From assembly GCA_040004225.1 (NCBI GenBank), contig JBDUBI010000136.1:1-45496 (forward strand): DNA of 45,496 nucleotides, given 5' to 3'. How positions within the stretch are numbered: position 1 is the stretch's first letter; every line of letters begins with the position of its first letter. The notes under the pieces are model-generated. The model saw only the letters and a program-made list of their open reading frames with translations, had not been told where the DNA came from and searched no databases. The position numbers and the translations under genes were made by a program. Of this stretch, positions 31,345 through 40,153 are shown one piece after another. Source of the DNA: JALYUA01 sp040004225 (GTDB taxonomy: Bacteria > Acidobacteriota > Thermoanaerobaculia > UBA5066 > Gp7-AA6).

Positions 31345-32225
31345 CGTCCCTTCCCGCTCGCGCCCCGGAGTGGATCCGCGAAAAGCGCATACGGCTCTCC
31401 GAGCTCCATGACGTCAAGGACGTGATGCGGCGCCATGCTCTCTCGACGGTTTGCGAGGAGGCGCGCTGCCCGAATCGGGGCGAATGCTTTTCCCGCGGGA
31501 CGGCGACTTTCCTGATGCTCGGCGACGTCTGCACGAGGACGTGCGGCTTCTGCGACATCGCGCACGGAAAACCGGCCGCCGTCGACGCCCTCGAGCCGTT
31601 TCGTGTGGCCACCGCCGCGCGCGAAATGAAATTGCAGTTCGTGGTCCTGACATCGGTCGATCGCGACGACCTTCCTGACGGCGGAGCCTCTCACTTCGCC
31701 GAGGCGATCCGCGCGCTCCGCCGGAACGAGCCGGTCCCCGGAATCGAGGTCCTCACACCCGACTTTCAGGGGCGATTCACGTCGGTGGCGACGGTCGTCG
31801 AAGCCCGGCCGGACGTCTTCAATCACAACGTCGAGACAGTCCCGCGCCTCTATACGCGCGTTCGCCGGGGAGCGCGGCTGGACCGCTCGCTCGGGATTCT
31901 CGCGGCGGTCCGTACGCTAGACCCCTCTATAACGACCAAGTCGGGCTTCATGCTGGGTCTCGGCGAACGCGAGGACGAGGTCCACGCCCTCCTCGGAGAC
32001 CTGCGGAGCGCGGGCGTGGACATCGTGACGATCGGGCAGTACCTTCAGCCGTCCCGCGAAAATCTTCCGGTCGAAGAGTATGTTCGCCCGGAGGTGTTCG
32101 ACTCTTACCGGGAGGCGGGCGAACGGCTCGGCTTCCGCCACGTTTTTTCGGGCCCTTTCGTCCGGTCGTCCTACCGTGCGGAGGAGGCCCTCCTCGCGTC
32201 CGCCACGCGCGCCTCGCTGCCCTGA
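31341..32225 (+). CDS. lipA: Lipoyl synthase (LipA)
   Basis: 294 residues from ATG 31341, an ATGA overlap with the SPOR gene; the longer upstream start would overlap more and is not conserved. It is a radical SAM enzyme that inserts two sulfurs into protein-bound octanoyl groups. The auxiliary cluster motif CEEARCPNRGEC gives C-x4-C-x5-C, the radical SAM motif CTRTCGFC gives C-x3-C-x2-C, and the terminal RSSYRAEE carries the conserved Ser ligand. Length is normal. It sits upstream of lnt; lipB is not in view. Cofactor supply by the YgfZ-type protein at 10383-11282 is possible. Confidence 0.95.
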   Translation: MTSLPARAPEWIREKRIRLSELHDVKDVMRRHALSTVCEEARCPNRGECFSRGTATFLMLGDVCTRTCGFCDIAHGKPAAVDALEPFRVATAAREMKLQFVVLTSVDRDDLPDGGASHFAEAIRALRRNEPVPGIEVLTPDFQGRFTSVATVVEARPDVFNHNVETVPRLYTRVRRGARLDRSLGILAAVRTLDPSITTKSGFMLGLGEREDEVHALLGDLRSAGVDIVTIGQYLQPSRENLPVEEYVRPEVFDSYREAGERLGFRHVFSGPFVRSSYRAEEALLASATRASLP

Positions 32226-32235
32226 GGGCCTCCGA

Positions 32236-33786
32236 ATGACGGTGTCGCGCTGGAAGACGCCCGCGGCCGGCGTGCTCTCCGGAGTTCTCTTCGCGCTGGC
32301 CTTTCCGCCGTACGGCGCGACGGTCCTCCTTCCGCTGGCTCTGGTTCCATGGATCGCCCTCCTTTCGGTGGAAGAAAGCCGCGGCCGCGCACTCCTCTCG
32401 GGCCTGATGTTCGGCATGGCGTTCTGGTGCGCGAGTGTCCCCTGGATCTCCTACGTCGTGACCGTGTACGGAGGACAGCCGAAGGCGATGGGTGTCGTGT
32501 GCGTCGGCCTCGTGGCATTGATCTGCGCCGAGTGGACCGCGATCGTCGGCTGGGGGGTCGCGGCTCTGGCGCCTTCCCATTCGTGGAAGCGCCTCGCCGC
32601 ATTTCCCCTTCTCTGGATGGCCGCGGAGCACGCCAGGTCGGTGATCTACGGCGGCTTTCCGTGGAACCTGACGGGATGGGCGCTCGCCCGAAGGCCGGTG
32701 TGGATCCAGACGGCTTCCCTCTGGGGCGTGTACGGAGTGGGATTCGCGGTCGCGGCGGTCGCGACCCTCCTCGCCGCGTTTTCCGTGCGACGGCGCCCGG
32801 TCTTCCTGGCCGCCGCCGCCGCCGTAGTGCTGTCAGCCGGAGTCGCGGGAGCGATCCGGCTGACCTCGCCGGTCGAAGCCGGCAAACCGCTCCGCGTCCG
32901 GCTGATCCAGCCGAACCTCGCCGAAGAGGATCGGCGCACCTCCGACAGGACGGCGGAAAGCTATCGGCAGGTGCTCGCGCGCGGCTCCGATGCGGGCCTT
33001 GCGGGAGCCGACCTGATCGTCTTCCCGGAATCGGCGTTCCCCATGTACTGGGAGGCGAGCGCCCGGCTCCGCGAAGATCTGAACCGACTGTCGGCGGATT
33101 GCCGCTGCGCGATTCTGTTCAACGACGTCACCTCGGAGCCCGGCGGCCGGGCGTCCAACGCCGCGCGGCTCGTGACGCCGGAGGGGCTCGCGCAGGGGAT
33201 CTACCGCAAGGTGCATCTCGTTCCTTTCGGCGAATACGTCCCGCTGCCGCGGCTCTTCTTTTTCGCCCGCCAGATATCCCGGGAGATCGGGGAGTTTCTT
33301 CCGGCGGAGACTCCCGTCGTCCTGCGTTCGGGACAGCTCGCGCTCGGAGTGGGCATCTGCTACGAGATCATCTATCCCGGCCTGGCGCGGCGCCAGGTTG
33401 CCGACGGCGCGAACCTGCTCGCGACAATCTCGAACGACTCGTGGTACGGGCGCGCGGGAGCCCAGGAGCAGCATTTCGCGGGGGCGCTCTTCCGCGCGGT
33501 CGAGAACGGGCGTTACCTGGTGCGCGCGGCGATCACGGGGATCTCGGGGATCGCCGATCCGCGCGGGCGTATTCTGGCGGAGATCGCGCCGAATACGCCG
33601 GGGACGGCCGTCGGGACAATCTCTCTCCTCGGAGGCTCGACCCCGTGGACCCGATGGGGGTACGTTCTCCCGCGGATCGCCGACGCCGCCGCGGCCGGCG
33701 TGCTACTCTCGGGCCTCGCCCGGTGGGGGCGCGAACGCGCGGCGAGGCGCCGGCGGCGGGCGGCCTCCCACGGAGACATCACATGA
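32236..33786 (+). CDS. lnt: Apolipoprotein N-acyltransferase (Lnt)
   Basis: 516 residues from ATG 32236, ten bases after lipA. About eight membrane spans, of which the first six precede a nitrilase-like periplasmic domain. The catalytic triad is intact: Glu265 in FPESAFP, Lys325 in YRKVHLVPFGEYVP and Cys375 in GVGICYEIIYP, at nearly the same positions as in E. coli. Lnt adds the third acyl chain to outer-membrane lipoproteins, which supports a diderm cell. It overlaps prfB by four bases. The C-terminus ends in an Arg-rich tail. Confidence 0.94.
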   Translation: MTVSRWKTPAAGVLSGVLFALAFPPYGATVLLPLALVPWIALLSVEESRGRALLSGLMFGMAFWCASVPWISYVVTVYGGQPKAMGVVCVGLVALICAEWTAIVGWGVAALAPSHSWKRLAAFPLLWMAAEHARSVIYGGFPWNLTGWALARRPVWIQTASLWGVYGVGFAVAAVATLLAAFSVRRRPVFLAAAAAVVLSAGVAGAIRLTSPVEAGKPLRVRLIQPNLAEEDRRTSDRTAESYRQVLARGSDAGLAGADLIVFPESAFPMYWEASARLREDLNRLSADCRCAILFNDVTSEPGGRASNAARLVTPEGLAQGIYRKVHLVPFGEYVPLPRLFFFARQISREIGEFLPAETPVVLRSGQLALGVGICYEIIYPGLARRQVADGANLLATISNDSWYGRAGAQEQHFAGALFRAVENGRYLVRAAITGISGIADPRGRILAEIAPNTPGTAVGTISLLGGSTPWTRWGYVLPRIADAAAAGVLLSGLARWGRERAARRRRRAASHGDIT

Positions 33787-34905
33787 CCTCTCGCGACGAC
33801 CTCATTTCCTCGCTGACGAACGCCTCGGAGCGGCTGCTGTCGCTTCGGGGCTATCTTTGATCTCGACGCCGCGCGGAGCGCGCTCGAAAGTCTGAGAGAA
33901 AAGCAGGGCGCAGCCGATTTCTGGAGCCGCCCGGAAGAGGCCCAGAACGTTCTGCGGCAGGCGAGCTCCCATGAGCGCCGCATTGGCACGGCGACCCGGC
34001 TCGATGAGCTCCGGGACGAGCTCCAGACCTTAGCCGAGCTGCTGCGCGAGGGTGAGGACGCCGACGCCGATGCGCGCGATGTCCTCAAAAAAGCCGAGAC
34101 GTTCGGCGACGACCTCGAGCTCTCCGTCAAGATGGGGAATCCGGAGGACGAATCAAACTCGTGGCTCATGATCCACGCGGGCGCGGGAGGTACGGAGTCC
34201 CAGGACTGGGCGGAGATGCTGCTCCGGATGTACATGCGTTTCGCGGAGTCCCGCGGCTGGAAGGCGGAGCTGATCGACCGCCAGGACGGCGAAGAAGCGG
34301 GTCTCAAGAGCGCGACGCTCCACGTCGTCGGCGACCACGCGTACGGGTACCTGAAGGGCGAGATGGGGGTGCACCGGCTGGTTCGCATCTCGCCCTACGA
34401 TTCCGCGCAGCGCCGGCACACCTCCTTCGCGTCGATTTACGTCTCCCCGGAAATCGATGAGCACATCGAAATCGAGATTCTGGACAAAGACCTGCGGGTG
34501 GACACCTACAGGTCGAGCGGCGCCGGGGGCCAGCACGTCAACGTGACCGATTCGGCGGTGCGGATCACACACCTGCCGACGGGGATCGTGGTGACGTGCC
34601 AGAACGAGCGCAGCCAGGGCCGCAACCGGGACACCGCCATGAATGTTTTGCGCGCGCGGCTGTATCAGAAGGCGCTCGACGAGCGCCGTTCCGACGAGGA
34701 AAAGAAGGTGGGTGAGAAGAAGGCAATCGAGTGGGGGAGCCAGATTCGCTCGTACGTCCTTCATCCCTACCGGATGGTCAAGGACCACCGCACGGGTCAT
34801 GAGACGGGCGATACGGACAAGGTGCTCGACGGCGGCATCACGCCCTTCATAGACGCGTACTTGAAGTCCGCGGCGGAAGGATCTCGAGCTTCGACCGGCC
34901 CGTGA
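33783..34905 (+). CDS. prfB: Peptide chain release factor 2, programmed +1 frameshift
   Basis: The gene starts at ATG 33783 (overlapping lnt). After 25 codons it meets an in-frame TGA (33858-33860) in the context CGGGGC-TAT-CTT-TGA-T, the site of RF2 autoregulatory frameshifting. Skipping one base at 33858 joins frame 33859-34905, giving 373 residues, normal for RF2. GAGGQHVN (GGQ codons at 34525-34533) is the catalytic motif. The stop-recognition tripeptide, SPF in standard RF2, reads SPY here (codons 34390-34398, TCG CCC TAC). The shift site also departs from the classic CTTTGAC with its upstream AGGGGG. RF2 releases at UGA and UAA, so low RF2 promotes shifting and more RF2. Confidence 0.93.
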
Positions 34906-35504
34906 GCGGAGAGGGATCGTCGCCGCTGTCCGCGCGCGCTCCGCTCTCCGGCTGGATGGCCGAGCTGCGGGAGCGCCTCGCCCTCTGGAACCGCCGCGCG
35001 AAGGCGCCGGAGGAAGGAAACCGGCGTGCGGCGGTCTTAGTGCCGCTCTTCGTGCGGGACGGCGGCCTGTGGACGATCTTCACGCTGAGGACGGAGTCGG
35101 TCGAACACCACCGCGGTCAGATCTCTTTTCCCGGCGGAGCGGAAGAGTCCGGAGACGCGACGCTCTTCCACACGGCGCTGCGGGAGACCGAAGAGGAGCT
35201 TGGCATCCGGCCGGAGGATGCCGTGCCGCTCGGGCGCCTCTCGCCGATCGTCACGGTCACGAACTTCTACGTGGAGCCCTTCGTGGCGGCGATCCCGCAG
35301 CCCTACGCCTTCGAACCCCAGGAGACAGAAATTGCGGAGGTGGTCGAGGTCCCGCTGGCAGCTCTGCTCGCTCCCGGCGTCTTCGAAGAGCGGACGTTTC
35401 CCGCCCGCGAGGAGCCCATCCTCTATTACCACCACGACGGACACGTGATCTGGGGCGCCACCGCGAGAATCCTGCGCGAGCTGCTCGACGCTCTGGCGGG
35501 CTGA
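34902..35504 (+). CDS. NUDIX hydrolase, CoA pyrophosphatase type
   Basis: 200 residues from GTG 34902, overlapping prfB (GTGA). HHRGQISFPGGAEE (about 67-80) combines the CoA-pyrophosphatase signature with the start of the Nudix box, which continues GDATLFHTALRETEEELGI with the REteEE metal-binding core. The enzyme should cleave CoA or oxidised CoA to phosphopantetheine and 3',5'-ADP, a counterpart to the coaD gene elsewhere in the window. About 40 N-terminal residues precede the domain, normal for the family. It is the last gene of the seven-gene run from nfeD and is followed by a small GC hairpin. Confidence 0.88.
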   Translation: MSGEGSSPLSARAPLSGWMAELRERLALWNRRAKAPEEGNRRAAVLVPLFVRDGGLWTIFTLRTESVEHHRGQISFPGGAEESGDATLFHTALRETEEELGIRPEDAVPLGRLSPIVTVTNFYVEPFVAAIPQPYAFEPQETEIAEVVEVPLAALLAPGVFEERTFPAREEPILYYHHDGHVIWGATARILRELLDALAG

Positions 35505-35505
35505 C

Positions 35506-35519
35506 GCGGCGTTTGCCGC
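35506..35519. terminator. Short GC hairpin between convergent genes
   Basis: GCGGC-GTTT-GCCGC, a perfect five-base stem directly after the NUDIX stop and facing the DUF1684 gene. No T-tract, so termination is only suggested. Confidence 0.3.
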
Positions 35520-35555
35520 CGGGTCCTCGGAGTGGAAGCGAACCGCTGAAGCCCG

Positions 35556-36455
35556 TCAGTGCCCCTGGTAGCTTTTCTCGCCCGCCTCGACGCGGACAGG
35601 GAGGCGATTCTGTGACGGCGGCAGCGGACAGGTCGCGTACGGCGTGAACACGCACGGCGGGTTGTAGGCCTTGTTGAAATCGACCACAGCGGACGAACCC
35701 GGTGAGGGCGGCGTCACGTAAAGGAACCGGCCCCCCCCGTAAGTCTGCGTCCCGTTGGTCCGGTCTCCGAAAATGACGAACCAGTCCTCGGTGCCCTCCT
35801 CCGTCACGACGTCGAGGCGGCAGGTGCTGCCTCGCACCTCGAACACCAGCGCGCCCGGCGATTTCTCCCGAGCGGTCGAGCCGAGAACGTTCGGCACCAG
35901 GATCTCCTTCGCGGGCTGGTAGGACTCGAACCGCGCCTCGATCCGCCAGCGCGTCTCGACCGGAAAAGACTCGATTCCGCGGAAGCTCTTCAGAGCCGTG
36001 CTTTCGGCGTCCTTGACGCGCACTCCGATGCGGCCATTGCGTTCGATGAGGTGGAAGCGCAGCGGACCGCGCCGGATGAGGGTGGGCTCGCCCGAGGCAT
36101 CGGTCGAGAGCGCGGACCCGGTGACCGGCTTCCCTCCGATCTCGACTGTTTCGCCCGGAGCCGTCGCAAGGCGTGCCCCCGCGGCATCGAGACTGATCGT
36201 CGCGAGGCGCGCGGGAGCCTTGCCCGCGGGGAGAACGACGCGCGATTTCGGGTCGCTCCCCACGGTGTTGTCGCCAGATTCGAGCCAGAACAGGCCCACC
36301 AGAGTCAGCCATCCGTCCTCGCGACGCAGGCTTTGCAGGCGCCGCTCGCGCCACGCTTCGAGGTCGCGCCGGTGCGCGGCCGGGTCCAAAGAGGATGGCC
36401 CGGCGCCGACGACCATCAGCGGGAGGAGGAAGGCGAGCAGAGCTCTCGAGCGCAC
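35556..36455 (-). CDS. DUF1684 family exported protein
   Basis: 299 residues from GTG 36455, which sits six bases after a TAGACT box. Residues 1-19 look like a signal peptide (ALLAFLLPLMVVGAG). DUF1684 landmarks are clear: EAWRERRLQSLRREDGWLTLVGLFWLE (about 33-59), DNTVGSD, FGDRTNGTQTYGGGRFLYV, and the strongly conserved C-terminal DFNKAYNPPCVFTPYATCPLPP and QNRLPVRVEAGEKSY. The family is widespread and uncharacterised; it has two conserved Cys (PPC and ATC) here. It may be translated from a leaderless message separate from the kinase/TPR operon upstream. Confidence 0.85.
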   Translation of the reverse strand: MRSRALLAFLLPLMVVGAGPSSLDPAAHRRDLEAWRERRLQSLRREDGWLTLVGLFWLESGDNTVGSDPKSRVVLPAGKAPARLATISLDAAGARLATAPGETVEIGGKPVTGSALSTDASGEPTLIRRGPLRFHLIERNGRIGVRVKDAESTALKSFRGIESFPVETRWRIEARFESYQPAKEILVPNVLGSTAREKSPGALVFEVRGSTCRLDVVTEEGTEDWFVIFGDRTNGTQTYGGGRFLYVTPPSPGSSAVVDFNKAYNPPCVFTPYATCPLPPSQNRLPVRVEAGEKSYQGH

Positions 36456-36461
36456 CCGTTC

Positions 36462-36467
36462 AGTCTA
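36462..36467 (-). promoter_or_regulatory. -10 box, leaderless start of DUF1684 gene
   Basis: TAGACT on the minus strand, six bases before GTG 36455. The 82-base gap to the TPR gene holds no other clear signal. Confidence 0.45.
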
Positions 36468-36537
36468 CGACCAGTGCCGTGTCGAGAGAAGGTTGCCGGC
36501 CGGCTCCAGTTTCAAAACCGCGAAAGAAGACCCGCCA

Positions 36538-38208
36538 TCAGCTTCCCGCGCGCTCCAGCGCCGACAGCTGCTCCGCCCGGGCGAGGTTCGTCTTTGCGGG
36601 AGCAAACGCCGCATCCTGAGCGAGGGACTTCCGGAAGGCTTCGACCGCGCCGGAGAAGGAGCGTTTCCGCGTCCGCACCACGCCGAGGTTGTTCCAGAGC
36701 GTCGCCGATTTCGAATTCGTATCGAGCGCCCGGACGAGCGCGGCCTCGGCCTCGTCGAGCCTGCCTGCGTCCGCCAGGCTTCCGCCGAGCCCCGCCGCCG
36801 CTTCCTCGTTGCCGGGTTCGAGGTCGAGCGCCGAGCGAAACGCGGTCGCGGCGTCTTCGGGTTTCTTCAGGGCCAGCCGGGTGTGGCCGAGCGCCGTCCA
36901 GACCGACGTCTCGTTCGGCGCGAGTCGCGAGGCTTCGGCCAGCTCGCGTTCGGCCTCGCGCAACTTTCCGCGCCGGCGAAAGGCCCTGCCGAGGTTTTCG
37001 TGCCCCGCCGACCGCCCGGGCGCCAGCCGAACGGCCTCCATCAACTCTTCCGTCGCGCGTTCGGCCTGATCGGAACGGAAGAGAAAGACCCCGAAGTCGT
37101 TGTGCGCGTCGGCGGAGGCCGGATCGATCTCGATAGCGCGTCCGTAGGCGATCCTGGCGGCGGTCCTGTCTTTCAGCTCCTCCATCGAGCGTCCGAGCCC
37201 GAGAGCCGCCCCCACGTTCTTGCCGGAGAGCTCGAGGGCCCGCCGGTAATGGCTCGCGGCCGTGCTCCACTTCGTCTGCCGCTCCGCCAGCCGGCCGAGC
37301 GCGTACTCCGCGCGCGAGTTGCCGGAGTCCAGCACGAGCGCCGCCGTCGCTTCCCGTTCCGCGTCGCCCTCCTGCCCGAGAGCCAGGGCCGAGTCCGCGA
37401 GGATGCGGTGGGATTCGGAGCTTTTCGGGTCGAGCTCCAGGGCGCGCGCCGCCGCCGCCTGAGCGGCGCGGAAGTCGCCGTTCTTGAATGCCGCTTCGGC
37501 GGTCTCGAGAAGCGGACCGGCTGCGGATGCGCCGCTCGGACCCGCTGCTCCCGCCGCGGGAGCCGAGACGGCCGGGCCGGAGGGAGAAATCGGCCCGCTC
37601 GTCACCAGGTTGCGTTCCAGATCTGACGCGCGTTTGCGCGACGCGTCCGCTTCCGCGGATCGACCGAGGCGGTCGTAGGCGTCTCCGAGCAGACGGTGAA
37701 TCTGCGGATCCGCCGAGCTCTCCGCTCTTTTCAGGTCGTAGAGAGCTTCCTCCGCCTTGCCGTCGGCCAGCTTTTCCCGGGCGGTGCGCTTTAATTCCGC
37801 CAGATCCGCCGCGGGCGCCGTCGCCCCCGCGATTTCCGTCCGAACCGCTCGGGCGAGGCGCACGAAATCCGGGCTGTAGAAGTCGGCCACGACATCGAGG
37901 GTGGGGCGCGCGGTGAACGCCACTTTCAGGCTCTCCCGGGCCGCGCGGGAATTGCCGGCGATGAAGTAGGCCCAGCCGCTCTGGAACGCGAGCTCGGCCC
38001 GGCGGTCGGCCACCGAAGCGGCGTCCGCGGCGCGGGCATATTTCTCGCCGGCTTCCTGGAAGCGACCCGCGTCGAAAGCGCGCTTGGCCTCGGCCTCCGA
38101 TCCCGCGTCGGGGGTGGCCGCCAGCTGAGCCGGCGAGAGGCTTCCCGCGAGTGCGAGGGAGAGAGCGAGCAGCGCGACGCGGAGGCGCGTCACCGTGACG
38201 CGCGTCAC
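36538..38208 (-). CDS. Exported TPR-repeat protein, partner of the PEGA kinase
   Basis: 556 residues from GTG 38208, overlapping the kinase stop (GTGA). A signal peptide covers residues 1-30 (VALLALSLALAGSLSPA). An N-terminal helical domain (SEAEAKRAFDAGRFQEAGEKYARAA and so on) is followed by a Pro/Gly/Ala linker near residue 200. At least nine TPR units then run to the C-terminus, recognisable by repeated ALELDPKSSESH, AIEIDPASADAHNDFGVFLF, AVRLAPGRSAGHENLGRAFRR and ALDTNSKSATLWNNLGVVR phrases with Asp-Pro turns. TPRs bind proteins. Tight coupling with the kinase suggests it is a regulator, sensor or target of the kinase in the periplasm or at the membrane. Confidence 0.82.
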   Translation of the reverse strand: MTRVTVTRLRVALLALSLALAGSLSPAQLAATPDAGSEAEAKRAFDAGRFQEAGEKYARAADAASVADRRAELAFQSGWAYFIAGNSRAARESLKVAFTARPTLDVVADFYSPDFVRLARAVRTEIAGATAPAADLAELKRTAREKLADGKAEEALYDLKRAESSADPQIHRLLGDAYDRLGRSAEADASRKRASDLERNLVTSGPISPSGPAVSAPAAGAAGPSGASAAGPLLETAEAAFKNGDFRAAQAAAARALELDPKSSESHRILADSALALGQEGDAEREATAALVLDSGNSRAEYALGRLAERQTKWSTAASHYRRALELSGKNVGAALGLGRSMEELKDRTAARIAYGRAIEIDPASADAHNDFGVFLFRSDQAERATEELMEAVRLAPGRSAGHENLGRAFRRRGKLREAERELAEASRLAPNETSVWTALGHTRLALKKPEDAATAFRSALDLEPGNEEAAAGLGGSLADAGRLDEAEAALVRALDTNSKSATLWNNLGVVRTRKRSFSGAVEAFRKSLAQDAAFAPAKTNLARAEQLSALERAGS

Positions 38209-40064
38209 TGGGCGTGTTCGGTCGGGGCGGGGGGAGACCATGTCTTCTTCTCTCCTTCAGGGATAGCAACCTCTGCCGTGTGGGGATTCCACCCGGCGCG
38301 GGACAACGTGATCTTGTGCGTTCCGGACGGGAGGGAGACCGTGAGCGCGCCCGACAGCACGCCGTGGAACTTCGAGTCGATGAGAACGGTCGCGCCCGAC
38401 CAGGCGGGCGCCTCGATGACGAGCGCACCGATCGGGAAGCGGTACGCGATCGGGGCCGCTCCCGAAGACCCGACCTGAAAGTCTTTCTGGTACCGGGGAA
38501 GGCCGGCTCCCTCGAAGCGCACCTGGTGGGCGCCCTGAGTCAGCTCCACGGTTCGCGCGGGGATCGAAGGCCCGACCTTCCTTCCGTCGACGTACAGGGT
38601 GGCGGAGGGGATCGAGCTGAACTGGACCGGAAAGCGGCGGGCCGGCCGTGCCGGCTCGGGGGCCGGCACCGCGGCGGGTTCGGCCGGTTTCGCGGCCGCC
38701 GGAATCGGAACGGCCGTCGGGGCGGCGGGGACAGCGTCCCGTCCGAGCTGAGGGCTGGGGAAGGCGATCGGAGCGGTTAAGACCGGCTCCGCGGCGGGAC
38801 GCGGCCCGGAGGAACGGCCCGAAATCGCGGGCGCGCTCGCGGCCCGCGCGGTGCCAGCGTGGGACGAAAGCTTCCAGGCGGCAAACAGGACTCCGAGCAC
38901 CGCGACCGCGGCGGTGCCCGCCCAGAGCACCCAGCCGGGGCCGCGGCCGCGCGCGCCGCCCGAGCCCGTGCGTCCCGCCGTGGTGCGGTCGGCCGGCTCC
39001 TGAAAGTGGACGAGCTCGAGGTTCGCGGGCGGAAGCGGGATGGCGACCTGAGTCGGGGTGTGGTCATACGTTTCCGCCCGGACTCGCGCCAGCGCCCCGG
39101 ACGGCGGCGTGACGCCGATGGGGGGTCGTGGACCCACCGTCGTTCCGCGCGAGGGCGTGCGGGGCGCGGGATTGGCCTCGGCCGCGCTCACGCCGCGAGT
39201 GGGAGTCAGCGGCGAGCCGGAATTCGGGTTGGTCAGGAATTGAGAAGAATCGCCCACGAGCTCGCGGTACACCGTTTGAAGATCCTGACGAAACGCCTCC
39301 ATGGAGGCATATCGGCTGTCGGCGCTCTTTTCCATGGCGCGGGAAACGACCTCCGCGAGCGAAGCGGGGACGGCGGGCGCAAGGGACGTGATGGGCTCGG
39401 GCGTGTCGTTTAAGATCTTGTAAAGGACGGTGGAGAGGTGCTCGCCGCGGAACGGCTTGCGCTGGGTGAGCAGCTCGTACGCGAGGATCCCGAGCGAGAA
39501 GAGGTCGGTTCGTCCATCGAGCCCCTCCCCCCGGATCTGCTCCGGTGCGAGATAGGCGGACGTGCCGAGCGTGATCCCCGTCTGAGTCAGGCTCGATTCG
39601 GAGAGCAGGGACTTGGCGATTCCGAAGTCCATGATCTTGACGGAGCCGTCGTCGAGGATTCGGATGTTCGACGGCTTGATGTCGCGGTGGATGATCGACT
39701 GGCGGTGCGCGTAACCGAGTCCGTCCGCGATCGACATCAGGATTTCGATCTTCCGGGGGACCGAAAGCTGCTCGCCGCGCTTGACGATTTTGTCCAGGTC
39801 CTCGCCCGTCAGGAACTCCTGGACGATGTACGGGACCCCCTCCTCAACGCCGAAATCGTAGATCGTGGTGATGTTGCGATGGTGCAGGTTGCCGGCGAGC
39901 TCCGCCTCCCGGAAGAACCGGCTTCGGATCTCTTCGTCGTTCAGCTGGCAGGTCTTCACCGCGACCGTGCGCTTGATGAAGGGATCGCGGCCGCGATAGA
40001 CGGCCCCGAAGCCGCCGACTCCGATCTGTTCGGAGATTTCGTATTTCCCGATTTTTTTGGTCAT
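38205..40064 (-). CDS. Transmembrane Ser/Thr protein kinase with PEGA domains
   Basis: 619 residues from ATG 40064 (the frame also has a TTG one codon earlier). Cytoplasmic kinase domain at residues 8-270: glycine loop IGVGGFGAVY (14-23), VAVK with Lys37, HRDIKPSN with Asp128, DFG at 146-148, then APEQ; all catalytic residues are intact. A Pro/Thr-rich juxtamembrane linker precedes a single span (GWVLWAGTAAVAVLGVLFAAW, about 375-395). Outside, a Pro/Ala-rich linker leads to two PEGA-like beta domains (FSSIPSATLYVDGRKVGPSIP and SGATVLIDSKFHGVLSGALTVSLPSG). PEGA repeats are thought to bind envelope surfaces, so the kinase may sense envelope state. Operon with the TPR protein. Confidence 0.92.
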   Translation of the reverse strand: MTKKIGKYEISEQIGVGGFGAVYRGRDPFIKRTVAVKTCQLNDEEIRSRFFREAELAGNLHHRNITTIYDFGVEEGVPYIVQEFLTGEDLDKIVKRGEQLSVPRKIEILMSIADGLGYAHRQSIIHRDIKPSNIRILDDGSVKIMDFGIAKSLLSESSLTQTGITLGTSAYLAPEQIRGEGLDGRTDLFSLGILAYELLTQRKPFRGEHLSTVLYKILNDTPEPITSLAPAVPASLAEVVSRAMEKSADSRYASMEAFRQDLQTVYRELVGDSSQFLTNPNSGSPLTPTRGVSAAEANPAPRTPSRGTTVGPRPPIGVTPPSGALARVRAETYDHTPTQVAIPLPPANLELVHFQEPADRTTAGRTGSGGARGRGPGWVLWAGTAAVAVLGVLFAAWKLSSHAGTARAASAPAISGRSSGPRPAAEPVLTAPIAFPSPQLGRDAVPAAPTAVPIPAAAKPAEPAAVPAPEPARPARRFPVQFSSIPSATLYVDGRKVGPSIPARTVELTQGAHQVRFEGAGLPRYQKDFQVGSSGAAPIAYRFPIGALVIEAPAWSGATVLIDSKFHGVLSGALTVSLPSGTHKITLSRAGWNPHTAEVAIPEGEKKTWSPPAPTEHAQ

Positions 40065-40086
40065 CAAATTTGCTACAGGTCGTAAC

Positions 40087-40092
40087 AGTTTA
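40087..40092 (-). promoter_or_regulatory. Candidate -10 box for the kinase operon
   Basis: TAAACT on the minus strand within the palindrome GTTTAAAC (40089-40096), 22 bases before ATG 40064. No obvious ribosome site in the leader. Confidence 0.35.
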
Positions 40093-40139
40093 AACGAAGC
40101 GAAACGCCTCGGGGCGCGCGCTTCTCGTGCTCCCGCCGC

Positions 40140-40145
40140 GATAAT
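40140..40145 (+). promoter_or_regulatory. -10 box, leaderless start of lipoprotein gene
   Basis: GATAAT ends eight bases before ATG 40154; the spacer is GC-rich with no ribosome site. Confidence 0.5.
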
Positions 40146-40153
40146 CTGGCGGC

